A stretch of DNA of 64,000 bases from Kordia antarctica (GTDB lineage: Bacteria; Bacteroidota; Bacteroidia; Flavobacteriales; Flavobacteriaceae). The position numbers and the translations under genes are program-made. Numbering within the stretch: position 1 is the first letter of the stretch; each line of letters begins with the position of its first letter. The notes under the pieces are model-generated. The model worked only from the letters and a program-made list of their open reading frames with translations, was not told the origin of the DNA and did no database searches. The DNA lies in contig NZ_CP019288.1 of the NCBI RefSeq assembly GCF_009901525.1, forward strand, positions 4,245,501 through 4,309,500, in the 5' to 3' direction. This document shows positions 47,808 to 57,866 of the stretch, piece by piece.

Positions 47808-50330
47808 TTGAAGACTACACTCTATTGTTTTTTAGCACTATTATTTTGTTACACAGGATATTCGCAAACGAAAGTCAGCGGATTAATTAAAGATGCCTCA
47901 GGCGAAGCTGTACCTTTTGCGAATGTGGTATTTGAAAATTCCATAGAAGGTACGATTAGTAATGAAGACGGACGATTTTACTTAGAATCAGATAAAACGT
48001 ATGATGTAATTATTGTTTCATTTGTTGGCTACACAACTCGGAAAATTACACTAGAAAAACGTGTTAACTACAAAATGGAAATAATCCTTGAAGAAGGCGA
48101 ACAGCTAAATGCCGTTGTCATCGTTACTGGAAAGCAATCCAAAAAGAACAATCCAGCTATTGACATTCTACGCAAAATTTGGGAGCGAAAACGTTTCAAT
48201 GGTGTTCGACAATTCAAGCAATATGCATATGATAAGTACGAAAAAGTAGAGTTCGATCTGAACACGATTGATAGTGCAATGATGAAAAGCAGACTGTTTC
48301 GTGGCATGGAATTCATCTTTCAAGAGCTTGATACTTCTCGCATTACAGGGAAAACATACTTGCCAATATTCATCAATGAAGCGGTTTCCAAAGTGTATGG
48401 AGACAATGAAATGAATAAGGAAAAAGAAGACTTAATCGGAAACAAAAATTCAGGATTTAGTAGCAACGAAACTATTACGGCATTCATCAAAGATTTGTAC
48501 GCTGAGTATGATATTTATGATAACTATTTAAAGTTTTTTGATAAAAGTTTTACGAGTCCATTATCAAAAACAGGAATCAACACGTATAACTATGTATTGT
48601 CAGATACGGCGTATATTGATAACAAATTGTGCTTCAATATTATTTACTATCCGCGAAGAAAAAACGAACTTACTTTTAAAGGTGATTTTTGGGTGAATGA
48701 TTCTACGTTTGCCATCAAAAAAATCAATCTTCAAGCAAGTAAAAGTGCCAATATCAACTGGGTAAAAGAAATTTACATTGAGCAGGAATTTGATGTGGTA
48801 AATGATTCTGTCTTTCTGCTGAAGCGAGATTATATGTTGTCTGATTTCGCATTAAACAAGAAAGAAAAATCAAAAGGTGTCTACGGAAAACGTACCACTT
48901 TATATGATAATTACGTATTTGACGAAAAAAAACCGAACGATTTCTACAGTCAAGAAATCAATCCGTTTAACGAAGAAATTTACGAACGCGATGAAGCTTT
49001 TTGGGATGCCAATCGAATGGAAAGTTTGAACAAAGACGAAAAAGGTGTTTACAAAATGTTGGATACGTTAAAAACAGTTCCAAAATTCAAACGTTTATAC
49101 AGTTTAGCTTCAATTTTAGCTTCTGGTTATGTAGAATTTGACCAATATAATTTAGATTATGGACCAATATTTTCAACCTTCGGATTCAATGATGTAGAAG
49201 GAATTAGATTGCGCGCCGGAGGAAGAACGTATTTTGGACCAAACGATAAATGGCGAATTGAAGGGTATGGAGCGTACGGTTTTAGAGATGATAAATTCAA
49301 ATATGGAATCTCTGGAAAGTGGCTTTTAAATCCTAAAAATAGATTGATTATCTCTGGTGGAAATCGGCGCGATGTAGAACAAACAGGCGTCAGTTTAACT
49401 ACAAATGATGATGTTTTGGGACGAAGTTTTGCTTCTTCCGCATTATTTGCGAGTGGAAATAGTGATCGATTGACAGACATTAATCTGACAACAGTTGCTG
49501 TACAAATGGAGCCTTGGAAAAATGTAACGATGAGTTTTGGAAGTTCTTATAAAACAACAAAATCCGCTTCGCCAGAAACCTTTAGTTTATCCTATATAGA
49601 TACAAATTCTCCAACAGGAATTGCAGATGAATTAAGACAATCAGAAGTAAATTTTGCGATTGATATTACACCAGGAAAAAGAACCATTCGTCATGGAGTG
49701 GAACGTAAAATTGTAAATGATGATTTTCCACGCATTTTCTTAAAATACAGTAAAGGTGTTGAAGGAGTATTAAATAGTGATTTCAACTATTCCAAAGTTC
49801 AATTATTCTACCGACAACCATTTCAATTAGGCGGTTTTGGACGCACATACACAACCTTAGAAGTTGGAAAAACGTACGGAGATGTTCCACTTAGTTTATT
49901 GAGTGTTGTACCAGGAAATCAGGCATATTTCTCTATTTACAATACATTTTCTCAACTAAACTATTACGAGTTTGTGACAGATACGTACGCGTCATTACAT
50001 ATAGAGCATAACTTTAACGGACGTATATTTTCAAGAATTCCATTCTTACGAAAACTAAACTTACGAGAAATAGTTGGGATTCGTGGAGTTTGGGGAGAAA
50101 TTTCAAATGAAAATGTTGCCATGAATACGCCAGCATTTCAAAGTTTGCCATTTAGTAGTATTACGCCTGACGGAATTGCGCCTAACAAAGAAATTTATTG
50201 GGAATATTCAGTTGGAGTCGGAAACATTTTTAAAGTATTTCGGATTGATTTTAACTTCCGTGGAAACTACAAAAACAACATTGACGCGCGACAATTTGGA
50301 GTTACAGGCGCATTTGGATTTCACTTCTAG
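47808..50330 (+). CDS. DUF5686 family outer-membrane protein with carboxypeptidase-regulatory-like N-domain (TTG start)
   Basis: 840 residues from a TTG, chosen because it opens a clean signal peptide ('KTTLYCFLALLFCYTGYSQ'). Residues ~22-105 form a CarbopepD_reg_2-like domain ('VSGLIKDASGEAVPFANV', 'IVSFVGYTTRKITL'). The rest is DUF5686, rich in beta strands with alternating hydrophobic residues from about 450 on, and ends in 'RQFGVTGAFGFHF', a terminal Phe outer-membrane barrel signal. Function unknown. Not a TonB receptor (no plug). Confidence 0.9.
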   Translation: MKTTLYCFLALLFCYTGYSQTKVSGLIKDASGEAVPFANVVFENSIEGTISNEDGRFYLESDKTYDVIIVSFVGYTTRKITLEKRVNYKMEIILEEGEQLNAVVIVTGKQSKKNNPAIDILRKIWERKRFNGVRQFKQYAYDKYEKVEFDLNTIDSAMMKSRLFRGMEFIFQELDTSRITGKTYLPIFINEAVSKVYGDNEMNKEKEDLIGNKNSGFSSNETITAFIKDLYAEYDIYDNYLKFFDKSFTSPLSKTGINTYNYVLSDTAYIDNKLCFNIIYYPRRKNELTFKGDFWVNDSTFAIKKINLQASKSANINWVKEIYIEQEFDVVNDSVFLLKRDYMLSDFALNKKEKSKGVYGKRTTLYDNYVFDEKKPNDFYSQEINPFNEEIYERDEAFWDANRMESLNKDEKGVYKMLDTLKTVPKFKRLYSLASILASGYVEFDQYNLDYGPIFSTFGFNDVEGIRLRAGGRTYFGPNDKWRIEGYGAYGFRDDKFKYGISGKWLLNPKNRLIISGGNRRDVEQTGVSLTTNDDVLGRSFASSALFASGNSDRLTDINLTTVAVQMEPWKNVTMSFGSSYKTTKSASPETFSLSYIDTNSPTGIADELRQSEVNFAIDITPGKRTIRHGVERKIVNDDFPRIFLKYSKGVEGVLNSDFNYSKVQLFYRQPFQLGGFGRTYTTLEVGKTYGDVPLSLLSVVPGNQAYFSIYNTFSQLNYYEFVTDTYASLHIEHNFNGRIFSRIPFLRKLNLREIVGIRGVWGEISNENVAMNTPAFQSLPFSSITPDGIAPNKEIYWEYSVGVGNIFKVFRIDFNFRGNYKNNIDARQFGVTGAFGFHF

Positions 50331-50350
50331 AAGAAAAAATAAAATACATT

Positions 50351-50393
50351 ATACCAAATAAATTCAATCAGTCATTCTGAAGTTTATTTGGTA
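50351..50393. terminator. Perfect 12-bp hairpin after the DUF5686 gene
   Basis: ATACCAAATAAA (50351-50362) and TTTATTTGGTAT (50382-50393). Lacks an immediate T run, so termination is probable rather than certain. Confidence 0.6.
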
Positions 50394-50434
50394 TTACAAG
50401 TTCGCTTTTTTCTTTAAATTATAACACTTCTTAA

Positions 50435-50465
50435 TTTGTGAATCAGAGCGATTTACGTAAATTTG
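50435..50465 (+). promoter_or_regulatory. Promoter of ppa
   Basis: TTTG (50435-50438), 19-bp spacer, TAAATTTG (50458-50465): an exact consensus match, 37 bp before the start codon. Confidence 0.88.
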
Positions 50466-50502
50466 CACCCGATTTCAGAAAAACGAATAAGAAAAGAAGA
50501 TT

Positions 50503-51030
50503 ATGACAGCGAAAGAGAAAATTACATTTGATGCACTCATTGAAATTCCAAAAGGAAGTAGAAACAAATACGAATATGACTTTGATTTAAAAAAAATCAG
50601 ATTCGACAGAATGTTGTTTTCATCAATGATGTATCCTGGAGATTATGGCTTCATTCCTGAAACGCTTGCGCTAGATGGAGATCCGTTAGATGTATTGGTA
50701 TTAGGAACAGAACCTACATTTCCAATGTGTGTCATGGAAATAAAACCAATTGGAGTTTTCCACATGGCAGATGAAAAAGGACAAGATGAAAAAATAGTAT
50801 GTGTTCCTGTAAGTGATCCAATCTGGAATAGCTACAACGATATTGACGATTTGAATCCGCACAGAATCAAAGAAATTACACACTTCTTCCAAGTATACAA
50901 GGACTTAGAAAAGAAAAAAGTTGATGTTGGCGGTTGGGGAAATGCTGCAGAAGCATACGAAATTGTTGACAAATGTATCGAGCGTTACGAAGCTAGCGAA
51001 CACAAAAAAAACGGCAACTTTACCATATAA
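50503..51030 (+). CDS. ppa: Soluble inorganic pyrophosphatase (family I)
   Basis: 175 residues. 'IPKGSRNKYEYDFDLKKIRF', 'YPGDYGFIPETLALDGDPLD' (metal-binding DGDPLD) and 'VLVLGTEP'. Family I enzyme that hydrolyses PPi to two phosphates in the cytoplasm. It is followed 118 bp later by a membrane pyrophosphatase, with a terminator between them. Confidence 0.97.
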   Translation: MTAKEKITFDALIEIPKGSRNKYEYDFDLKKIRFDRMLFSSMMYPGDYGFIPETLALDGDPLDVLVLGTEPTFPMCVMEIKPIGVFHMADEKGQDEKIVCVPVSDPIWNSYNDIDDLNPHRIKEITHFFQVYKDLEKKKVDVGGWGNAAEAYEIVDKCIERYEASEHKKNGNFTI

Positions 51031-51057
51031 AGAAAACAATACCTTACAAATGTTTAT

Positions 51058-51091
51058 AAAAAACCTTCTAAATCGATTTAGAAGGTTTTTT
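51058..51091 (+). terminator. Terminator between ppa and hppA
   Basis: AACCTTCTAAATCGATTTAG and AAGGTT form a fully paired stem flanked by A and T runs. Confidence 0.92.
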
Positions 51092-51148
51092 ATTCTCCTT
51101 GATTTTGTTACATTTACGCCGCTAAATAACAAAATCAAACAGAAAAAT

Positions 51149-53467
51149 ATGGAATCAATGATGATTTATATGCCAATAGCAGCAGCTTTGCTAGGCTTAA
51201 TCTATATGCTTATTAAAAGGTCTTGGGTTATGAAACAAGATGCCGGAGACGGAAAAATGAAAGAGATTTCAGATCATATCTACGAAGGCGCATTGGCGTT
51301 CTTAAATGCAGAATATCGCTTATTAGCAATATTTGTAGTAATTGTAAGTATCGCTTTATTTGTTGTCTCTGTATTTGTAGAAACAACACACTGGTTAATT
51401 GTAATCGCATTTATATTCGGAGCTATCTTTTCTGCATACGCAGGAAACGTAGGAATGAAAATCGCAACCAAAACAAACGTACGAACTACACAAGCAGCAC
51501 GTACAAGTTTGCCAGACGCACTAAAAGTATCTTTTGGTGGTGGAACTGTAATGGGACTTGGAGTTGCTGGCTTAGCTGTTTTAGGACTAACAGCATTCTT
51601 TATCTTTTTCTACCAATATTTTATGGGAGGAGTTTGGACTGCAACTGGAACTAAAGATATGACGGTCGTATTAGAAACACTAGCAGGATTCTCTCTAGGA
51701 GCTGAATCAATTGCATTATTTGCACGTGTTGGTGGAGGAATCTATACAAAAGCAGCCGATGTTGGAGCAGATTTAGTTGGAAAAGTAGAAGCAGGAATTC
51801 CTGAAGATGATCCAAGAAATCCAGCAACAATTGCAGATAACGTTGGTGACAACGTTGGAGATGTTGCAGGAATGGGCGCAGATTTATTCGGTTCATACGT
51901 AGCAACTGTATTAGCTGCAATGGTATTAGGGAACTATATCATTAAAGATATGGGCGGAAGTATTTCTGATGCTTTCGGAGGAATTGGACCTATATTATTA
52001 CCAATGTCAATTGCAGGAGTAGGAATTATTATTTCTATGATCGGAACAATGTTGGTGAAAATAAAAAGTAATGATGCGAAAGAAACTCAGGTAATGGGCG
52101 CATTAAATGTTGGAAACTGGGTATCAATTGTGTTAGTAGCAATTGCTTGTTTCGGATTAATTAAATTTATGTTGCCAGAACAAATCGCAATGAAATTTTT
52201 TGGTGAAAACTTAAATGAAGCTGGAAAATCTATGCCAATAGTTATAGACTCTATGCGTGTATTCTATGCAACGTTAGTTGGATTATTTGTTGGTGGAGTA
52301 ATTTCATCAATCACAGAATACTATACAGGATTAGGTAAAAAACCAATCTTAAAAATTGTACAACAATCGTCTACTGGAGCAGGAACAAATATTATTGCAG
52401 GTTTGGCAACAGGAATGATTTCTACGTTTCCATCAGTACTTTTATTTGCAGCAGCAATTTGGTCATCATACGCATTAGCAGGATTCTACGGAGTTGCATT
52501 AGCAGCTTCTGCAATGATGGCAACAACAGCAATGCAATTAGCAATTGATGCTTTCGGACCTATCGCAGATAATGCAGGTGGTATTGCTGAAATGAGTGAA
52601 CAAGAACCAATCGTACGAGAACGTACAGATATCTTAGATGCAGTAGGAAATACAACAGCAGCAACAGGAAAAGGATTTGCTATTGCTTCTGCGGCGTTAA
52701 CATCATTAGCATTATTTGCTGCGTATGTAACGTTTACAGGAATTGACGGAATCAACATTTTCAAAGCGCCAGTATTAGCAATGTTATTCGTTGGTGGAAT
52801 GGTGCCAGTAGTTTTTTCTGCTTTAGCAATGAATGCAGTAGGGAAAGCAGCGATGGAAATGGTAGAAGAAGTGCGTCGTCAGTTTAGAGAAATTCCAGGA
52901 ATAATGGAAGGAACTGGGAAACCAGAATATGACAAATGTGTAGCAATCTCTACAAAAGCATCGTTAAAAGAAATGATGTTACCTGGAGTGCTAACCATAG
53001 GTTTTCCATTAGCAATTGCTTTTATTCCAATGATTTTTGGAATGAATCATTTAGCGATCGCAGAAATGTTAGGTGGATATATGGCAGGAGTTACCGTAAG
53101 TGGTGTACTTTGGGCAATATTCCAAAACAACGCTGGTGGCGCTTGGGACAACGCTAAAAAATCTTTTGAAGCTGGTGTTGAAATCAACGGAGAAATGACG
53201 TTTAAAGGTTCTGAAGCACACAAAGCTGCTGTAACTGGAGATACAGTTGGAGATCCTTTCAAAGATACTTCTGGTCCATCAATGAACATCTTAATCAAAT
53301 TAACATGTTTAATTGGTTTGGTAATTGCGCCAATCTTAGGAGGACATTCTGATGAAACTATAACAGCAGAAGAAGTAAACAAAAATGTAATTCAAGTGAA
53401 TGTTGAAGATACTACTGAAAATAATGTAGCATTGAATGTTATCACACTAAAAGAAGAGAATTTATAA
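51149..53467 (+). CDS. hppA: Membrane-bound ion-pumping pyrophosphatase
   Basis: 772 residues from the ATG at 51149. The open frame reaches back into ppa's 3' end, but that extension crosses a terminator. About 16 membrane helices. PPi-binding motifs '[20 protein letters not shown]' and 'DNVGDNVGD', and the C-terminal '[20 protein letters not shown]'. The '[12 protein letters not shown]' stretch has Ala rather than Lys at the K+-dependence position, indicating a K+-dependent enzyme. Whether it pumps Na+, H+ or both cannot be told by eye. A TACATTTA box lies at 51109, so it probably has its own promoter. Confidence 0.97.
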   Translation: MESMMIYMPIAAALLGLIYMLIKRSWVMKQDAGDGKMKEISDHIYEGALAFLNAEYRLLAIFVVIVSIALFVVSVFVETTHWLIVIAFIFGAIFSAYAGNVGMKIATKTNVRTTQAARTSLPDALKVSFGGGTVMGLGVAGLAVLGLTAFFIFFYQYFMGGVWTATGTKDMTVVLETLAGFSLGAESIALFARVGGGIYTKAADVGADLVGKVEAGIPEDDPRNPATIADNVGDNVGDVAGMGADLFGSYVATVLAAMVLGNYIIKDMGGSISDAFGGIGPILLPMSIAGVGIIISMIGTMLVKIKSNDAKETQVMGALNVGNWVSIVLVAIACFGLIKFMLPEQIAMKFFGENLNEAGKSMPIVIDSMRVFYATLVGLFVGGVISSITEYYTGLGKKPILKIVQQSSTGAGTNIIAGLATGMISTFPSVLLFAAAIWSSYALAGFYGVALAASAMMATTAMQLAIDAFGPIADNAGGIAEMSEQEPIVRERTDILDAVGNTTAATGKGFAIASAALTSLALFAAYVTFTGIDGINIFKAPVLAMLFVGGMVPVVFSALAMNAVGKAAMEMVEEVRRQFREIPGIMEGTGKPEYDKCVAISTKASLKEMMLPGVLTIGFPLAIAFIPMIFGMNHLAIAEMLGGYMAGVTVSGVLWAIFQNNAGGAWDNAKKSFEAGVEINGEMTFKGSEAHKAAVTGDTVGDPFKDTSGPSMNILIKLTCLIGLVIAPILGGHSDETITAEEVNKNVIQVNVEDTTENNVALNVITLKEENL

Positions 53468-53489
53468 AGAATTCAAACTCATATATTCG

Positions 53490-53521
53490 AAAAGCTGTAA
53501 TTGTAAAATTGCAGCTTTTTT
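53490..53521 (+). terminator. Terminator after hppA
   Basis: AAAAGCTGTAATT and AATTGCAGCTTTTT with one imperfect pair, then T run. Confidence 0.85.
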
Positions 53522-53656
53522 GTTTTAATAACAGTTTTACAAAACTCAAAAAAAACCATTCTCGATACATTTTTTTATCAAAAAATACTCGAATTGACGT
53601 TTTTTGAATTAGAAAAGCATCAAATGGAGAATATATGTTTCTCAAATATAAGCATT

Positions 53657-53694
53657 AAGTCTAAAATCTTGAATCTAAAAGCGTAGCGGTCTTG
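53657..53694. repeat. Dispersed repeat, copy 2
   Basis: AAGTCTAAAATCTTGAATCT, then AAAAGCGTAGCGGTCTTG. Copy 1 is at 41019 with an insert. Lies between hppA and the methyltransferase gene. Confidence 0.6.
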
Positions 53695-53696
53695 AA

Positions 53697-54188
53697 TCAT
53701 TTTTTACAATACAAATAAAACGTAAAATGAATCGCTTCTTTTGATACAAAAGGAATCACTTTCTCAGCTTCCCAACCTGGAATATCAAAATCATGTGTTA
53801 CAATTCGCGCGCCAACAGGCAATTCGTTTTCCAATTTCAACGAAAGTTGACCCAACATATTACGAGTTAAATATAAAATTAACGCATCAATTTTAGAAAA
53901 ATCTGCATCAAAAAAGTCTTTTTTTATAATTTCTATGAAATCGGTTGCGCTTGCTTTTTTAATATTTTCAGAAGCAGCTTTCAATGCTGTTGGTAATATT
54001 TCATAACCAATACAAGTTACCTTTGCCATTTTTGAAGCTGCAATCAAATTTCTGGCATCGCCACAACCTAAATCAACAAGTGTTTCGCCATCTTTCAAAT
54101 CTAAAAGGCGTAATTTTTCTAACACAACTTCTTCAGGTGTCAGCTCATAAGGTTCGCCCGCTGGTGTAAATAAAGTTTGTGATTTCAT
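53697..54188 (-). CDS. Class I SAM-dependent methyltransferase, small
   Basis: 163 residues. SAM motif I 'LVDLGCGDARNLIAAS', acidic loop 'IGYEILPTALKAASENI', and 'DALILYLTRNMLGQLSLKL' near the end. The tail is short, so it is a compact Rossmann methyltransferase like those seen in flavobacteria near lipid or protein genes. Substrate unknown. Six bp upstream of it, on the same strand, ends the large protein at 54195, so the two are probably co-transcribed. Confidence 0.85.
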   Translation of the reverse strand: MKSQTLFTPAGEPYELTPEEVVLEKLRLLDLKDGETLVDLGCGDARNLIAASKMAKVTCIGYEILPTALKAASENIKKASATDFIEIIKKDFFDADFSKIDALILYLTRNMLGQLSLKLENELPVGARIVTHDFDIPGWEAEKVIPFVSKEAIHFTFYLYCKK

Positions 54189-54194
54189 ATAAGT

Positions 54195-56699
54195 TTATGC
54201 TGAATGCAATTGTTTTTTTAAAGTTTCAAAAGTATCTGATAAATAGAAAGCGCACATACTTTTCAATCGGATAATTAATTCTTGATGGACAAACTCGCCA
54301 TTTTCATTCGTTCGAGCCAAAAAAGCCTCTACACCATATTGCGAAATAATGTGACAATCTTGTTCAAAAGTAGGCGTGCCAACTAACAAACCTTTCACAG
54401 CAGCTTTTAAATCGTCACAAAATAATAGTGCAACTTTATCCGCCACAATTTCCATCAATCGCGAAGTAATCAGTAAATTTTGAGAATCATTGCTTTGCGA
54501 TGTATCTCGACTAAAAGGATTCAAATTAAATTTGTCACTAACGTCCATAATTCCTTGTCCTTTATCTGCAACACTTGCCACTTGTTCCACACGATTTATG
54601 ATTTTTCCGTATTTTTCTACGTTTGCAATATTTCCAAAAATTGCACCAATATTTCCAACAAAAGGCAACACCGTTAATAACATACTTACCACGGTAAATC
54701 CTTTATCAGCCGCGCCGCGCCAAACATCGGTTGAGGTAATTTTAGAATGTTCAAAATACATATGCGCCAATTCAATTGCAATTAAAAAAGTCAATGCGTT
54801 TATCTCTAAATACCGAACATTTTCTTTGTCTAAAAAGTCAATTCCAATCACAAGAAAAGACGGTTTTCCTTCCACGCCAATTACCGAAGTTTCATAAGTG
54901 CCGCGCCCAATATAACATTCAGGAACGTTGATTTGCAACGCATAACAAATCGCGGTAACGCGTTTCATAATTTCTGGATGATTATGTGTGTTTAATCGAT
55001 CTGAAAAAGAAATAACCGATTCATAATCTGGCGGATTCAGCGCAGCAATAAAATTATTCAACGAGTCAAAAAATCCTGACGCATTTTTAAAACAACTTGG
55101 CACAACTTCTTTCAAAACTTCTTTCTTTTCAAGTCGTTGATAATCGGTTGAAATTTCGGTTTCATTCGTCACTAAATCTTTCGCAAGCAAAACCTCTCTA
55201 ATTGTTTTTGCCTTTTGTTCATATGCCAAATGTGCTGCTAACGCGTTGATTCGAGTATGCACTAATGGTTGTAATTCCGCAAGTCTGTGAACTGTTTCAG
55301 AAACATCATCATTCAATTTTTTTTGAATATATAAAATGGATTCTAAAATGGTAATTTTCAACTGTTGTCCGCCTTCTCCTTCCAAAAGATTGGTCGTATT
55401 TGTTGGTAACAAATCAATAATACTATCATCTGGCAATGTTTCGTAAATTGTTCTATATAAGGAAATTGCTTCTGTAAATCGTTCCGCATTCGTTAGATGT
55501 TTGGCATAATTCAGATTAAACTCAAACACAACTTCGGCTTTCTTTTCTTTTTCAAGGAATAACGCATACATATAGTCGTGAAATGCAATCGTATATTTGG
55601 CAGTTGCCTTTTTTTGAAGCGGTTGTAAAATGTTTAGAAACTTCTTTTTTTCAGCATAGGAAAGATTCCAATCTTCCGTAATTAAGATTAAATTTTCGCC
55701 AAAAGTTTCCTGTGCATTTGCATGTTTTGTGAAAATTCCCAACACTATTTCTTGCTGCGTAGTATCAATTTTTAATCGTTTTAAATGTGGAATCAACGTT
55801 GCTTTCAATTCATTCAATAACAAATCTGAAGTCGTACTTTGTAATTGAAATAAACGCGAAGCCAATTGCAAATGAATGTCTTTTTTGTTGTATTTCTTCA
55901 CTAAAATATCTGCAAAAATTGCCAAGCGATTTCCTGTATTTTCAATCACTGGTAATAATTCACGATATAAATAATCATTCATAAATTCGGTGTAAAAAGA
56001 CAGCGAATCTGTGGTAATTAAATCTTTTCCTGTTTTATTTTCAATCGTAAAGCTTTCGCTAGAAATGTCAATCAACTCCATAATGTCATCTGTTGATTTT
56101 CCAATTAGAAACGTTCGTTTAGAAGTCAACATAAAGTACCAAGAAGTATTTTTTGGAGCTACTTTTTCGGTAGTTTGAAACGTTACTTCACTAATTCCCA
56201 AAATACTCAATACACATTCTGTATGTTCTAATTGATGAAAGATGAAATTCTGCGTTTCCAAATCAACCGATTGCACAAACGAAACGGCTTCTTCATTGGC
56301 AAGCGCATATAAATGATCGTTTTGAAGTGCTAACAAATGCTTCTGTAAGTGTATAAAAAATGCTTGTTTCTTTAAATCAAAATCGGCTGCTTTTTTAGTT
56401 TCTTCATACGAAGAAAGATCAATTTCTACACGTTCTGCAATGACATAAATACTAGTTTCATTCTGAATGTATTGCAATCGCGTTGTTGTAACAATTCTTT
56501 TCTTTTCGTTGGTTTCTAAATTCGTGTCAACGGTAAAACCATTGGAAATCCTCTTGAAAATCAGCTTAGTTTGTGATTCAGTTTCGTGAAAAGCAGCCAA
56601 CGATGTTTGTAAATCGTACACTGAAAAATTACGAGAAACATATAATTTTGCAATTGTTTTTTTGTTTTCGTCTTTAGTTCCTTTAAAAAAGTTGAGCAT
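54195..56699 (-). CDS. Large protein with degenerate M48-like zinc motif
   Basis: 834 residues from the ATG at 56699. A longer start (56765) adds an unlikely hydrophobic-basic stretch. The first ~550 residues are helical and unrecognised. The C-terminal part (about 600-834) looks like an M48 peptidase: 'IAIELAHMYFEH' in place of HELAH, then 'LMEIVADKVALLFCDDL' (ExxAD third-ligand helix) and a membrane-like segment 'VVSMLLTVLPFVGNIGAIFG'. The first zinc His is Ile, so catalysis is doubtful. It ends 6 bp before a methyltransferase gene. Confidence 0.65.
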   Translation of the reverse strand: MLNFFKGTKDENKKTIAKLYVSRNFSVYDLQTSLAAFHETESQTKLIFKRISNGFTVDTNLETNEKKRIVTTTRLQYIQNETSIYVIAERVEIDLSSYEETKKAADFDLKKQAFFIHLQKHLLALQNDHLYALANEEAVSFVQSVDLETQNFIFHQLEHTECVLSILGISEVTFQTTEKVAPKNTSWYFMLTSKRTFLIGKSTDDIMELIDISSESFTIENKTGKDLITTDSLSFYTEFMNDYLYRELLPVIENTGNRLAIFADILVKKYNKKDIHLQLASRLFQLQSTTSDLLLNELKATLIPHLKRLKIDTTQQEIVLGIFTKHANAQETFGENLILITEDWNLSYAEKKKFLNILQPLQKKATAKYTIAFHDYMYALFLEKEKKAEVVFEFNLNYAKHLTNAERFTEAISLYRTIYETLPDDSIIDLLPTNTTNLLEGEGGQQLKITILESILYIQKKLNDDVSETVHRLAELQPLVHTRINALAAHLAYEQKAKTIREVLLAKDLVTNETEISTDYQRLEKKEVLKEVVPSCFKNASGFFDSLNNFIAALNPPDYESVISFSDRLNTHNHPEIMKRVTAICYALQINVPECYIGRGTYETSVIGVEGKPSFLVIGIDFLDKENVRYLEINALTFLIAIELAHMYFEHSKITSTDVWRGAADKGFTVVSMLLTVLPFVGNIGAIFGNIANVEKYGKIINRVEQVASVADKGQGIMDVSDKFNLNPFSRDTSQSNDSQNLLITSRLMEIVADKVALLFCDDLKAAVKGLLVGTPTFEQDCHIISQYGVEAFLARTNENGEFVHQELIIRLKSMCAFYLSDTFETLKKQLHSA

Positions 56700-56857
56700 A
56701 GGTGTGAAAAATAACTTTGAGAATAGAAAAATAAACAATTTTGAGCAGAATTGACACTTTTTCATGTATCCACGTACAAATCGTACGGTTAAACATTAAG
56801 TGTCAGTTAGATAAGTTTGTAAATTGTGTACTGTATTAACCAAATAAATTTTAAATC

Positions 56858-57100
56858 ATGAAAAAAAAGAAATTAATTACAAAGTTATCGTTAGGAAAAA
56901 ACCAAATTTCTGATTTGTCAAAAATAAACGGAGGAAATGTACCGCCAGACGATGATACAGATGGCGACGGCGGTGGAAGTGGCGGCGGAAGCGGATCGTA
57001 CTCCAATAATTGTAGCGGACAAACCTGCGGATATTGTATCACAGCCAATCATCCTGCAAGTGATCCAATTCATTGCAGAACTTGTGGCGGTAATTGCTAA
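56858..57100 (+). CDS. RiPP-type precursor peptide with double-glycine leader (copy D)
   Basis: 80 residues. Leader 'LITKLSLGKNQISDLSK' and Gly-Gly at 25-26. The core has an acidic Asp run, a 'GGGSGGGSGS' spacer and then six Cys ('NNCSGQTCGYC', 'PIHCRTCGGNC'). TAAGTTTG (56812-56819) matches the -7 consensus. A terminator (57126) follows. The leader is more diverged than those of copies A-C and the linker-like Gly/Ser run is odd for a ripened peptide. Confidence 0.72.
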   Translation: MKKKKLITKLSLGKNQISDLSKINGGNVPPDDDTDGDGGGSGGGSGSYSNNCSGQTCGYCITANHPASDPIHCRTCGGNC

Positions 57101-57125
57101 GAAACGCAGAAAATATATTGAAAAC

Positions 57126-57155
57126 AAAAAAGCCATTCTTTACGGAATGGCTTTT
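57126..57155. terminator. Terminator between precursor D and the nucleoside kinase
   Basis: AAAAGCCATTC, TTTAC, GGAATGGCTTTT. Works for both convergent genes. Confidence 0.9.
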
Positions 57156-57177
57156 ATATTTTTATGTTGAAATTGCT

Positions 57178-57792
57178 CTAAAACAATCCGTGTATTTGTG
57201 CTTCAATTTTATTAATCACACTTCCTAAATCTTCTGGATTATCTACAAAATCTAAATTATCTACGTTCACGATCAATAATTTTCCTTTGTCATATGTTGA
57301 AATCCAAGCTTCATAACGTTCATTCAATCTGCTTAAATAATCAATACTAATGGAGTTTTCATAATCGCGTCCACGTTTGTGAATTTGAGCAACTAACGTA
57401 GAAATATCTGCGCGTAAATAAATTAATAAATCTGGTGGATCAACTAATTTTTGCATCAATTCAAACAATGATTGGTAATTTTCATAATCACGATTCGTCA
57501 TCAAACCCATTGCATGAAGGTTTGGTGCAAAAATGTGCGCATCTTCATAAATAGTACGATCTTGAATGATCTTTTTTCCGCTTTCGCGAATTTTTAATAC
57601 TTGTCTAAAACGACTGTTCAAGAAATAAATTTGAAGATTAAAACTCCAACGTTCCATTTGCGTGTAAAAATCATCCAAATACGGATTATCTACAACATCT
57701 TCAAAATGTGGTTCCCATTTATAATGTTTCGCTAAAAGCTTAGTTAAAGTCGTTTTTCCTGCGCCAATATTTCCTGCAATTGCAACGTGCAT
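57178..57792 (-). CDS. Deoxynucleoside kinase
   Basis: 204 residues. P-loop 'IAGNIGAGKTTLTKLLA', 'WSFNLQIYFLNSRFRQV', catalytic 'IIQDRTIYEDAHIFA' (Asp-Arg), 'PDLLIYLRADIST' and 'RGRDYENSISIDYLSRLNER'. Phosphorylates deoxynucleosides (dAdo/dGuo/dCyd type) for salvage. The exact base specificity is not readable. Convergent with precursor D. Confidence 0.94.
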   Translation of the reverse strand: MHVAIAGNIGAGKTTLTKLLAKHYKWEPHFEDVVDNPYLDDFYTQMERWSFNLQIYFLNSRFRQVLKIRESGKKIIQDRTIYEDAHIFAPNLHAMGLMTNRDYENYQSLFELMQKLVDPPDLLIYLRADISTLVAQIHKRGRDYENSISIDYLSRLNERYEAWISTYDKGKLLIVNVDNLDFVDNPEDLGSVINKIEAQIHGLF

Positions 57793-57866
57793 GTGATTCT
57801 GTGATTAGGTGTTCGCTTTAAAATACAACTACTTTTACAATCGTATTCTAAAAATATTCGTTCGAG

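Noticed and set aside
50921-51148. N-terminal extension of hppA
   Set aside because: It overlaps ppa and crosses a terminator hairpin; family N-terminus starts at 51149.
51223-51654. Frames within hppA, etfA and other genes on either strand
   Set aside because: Shadows of real genes with Cys/Arg-rich or low-complexity translations and no family features.
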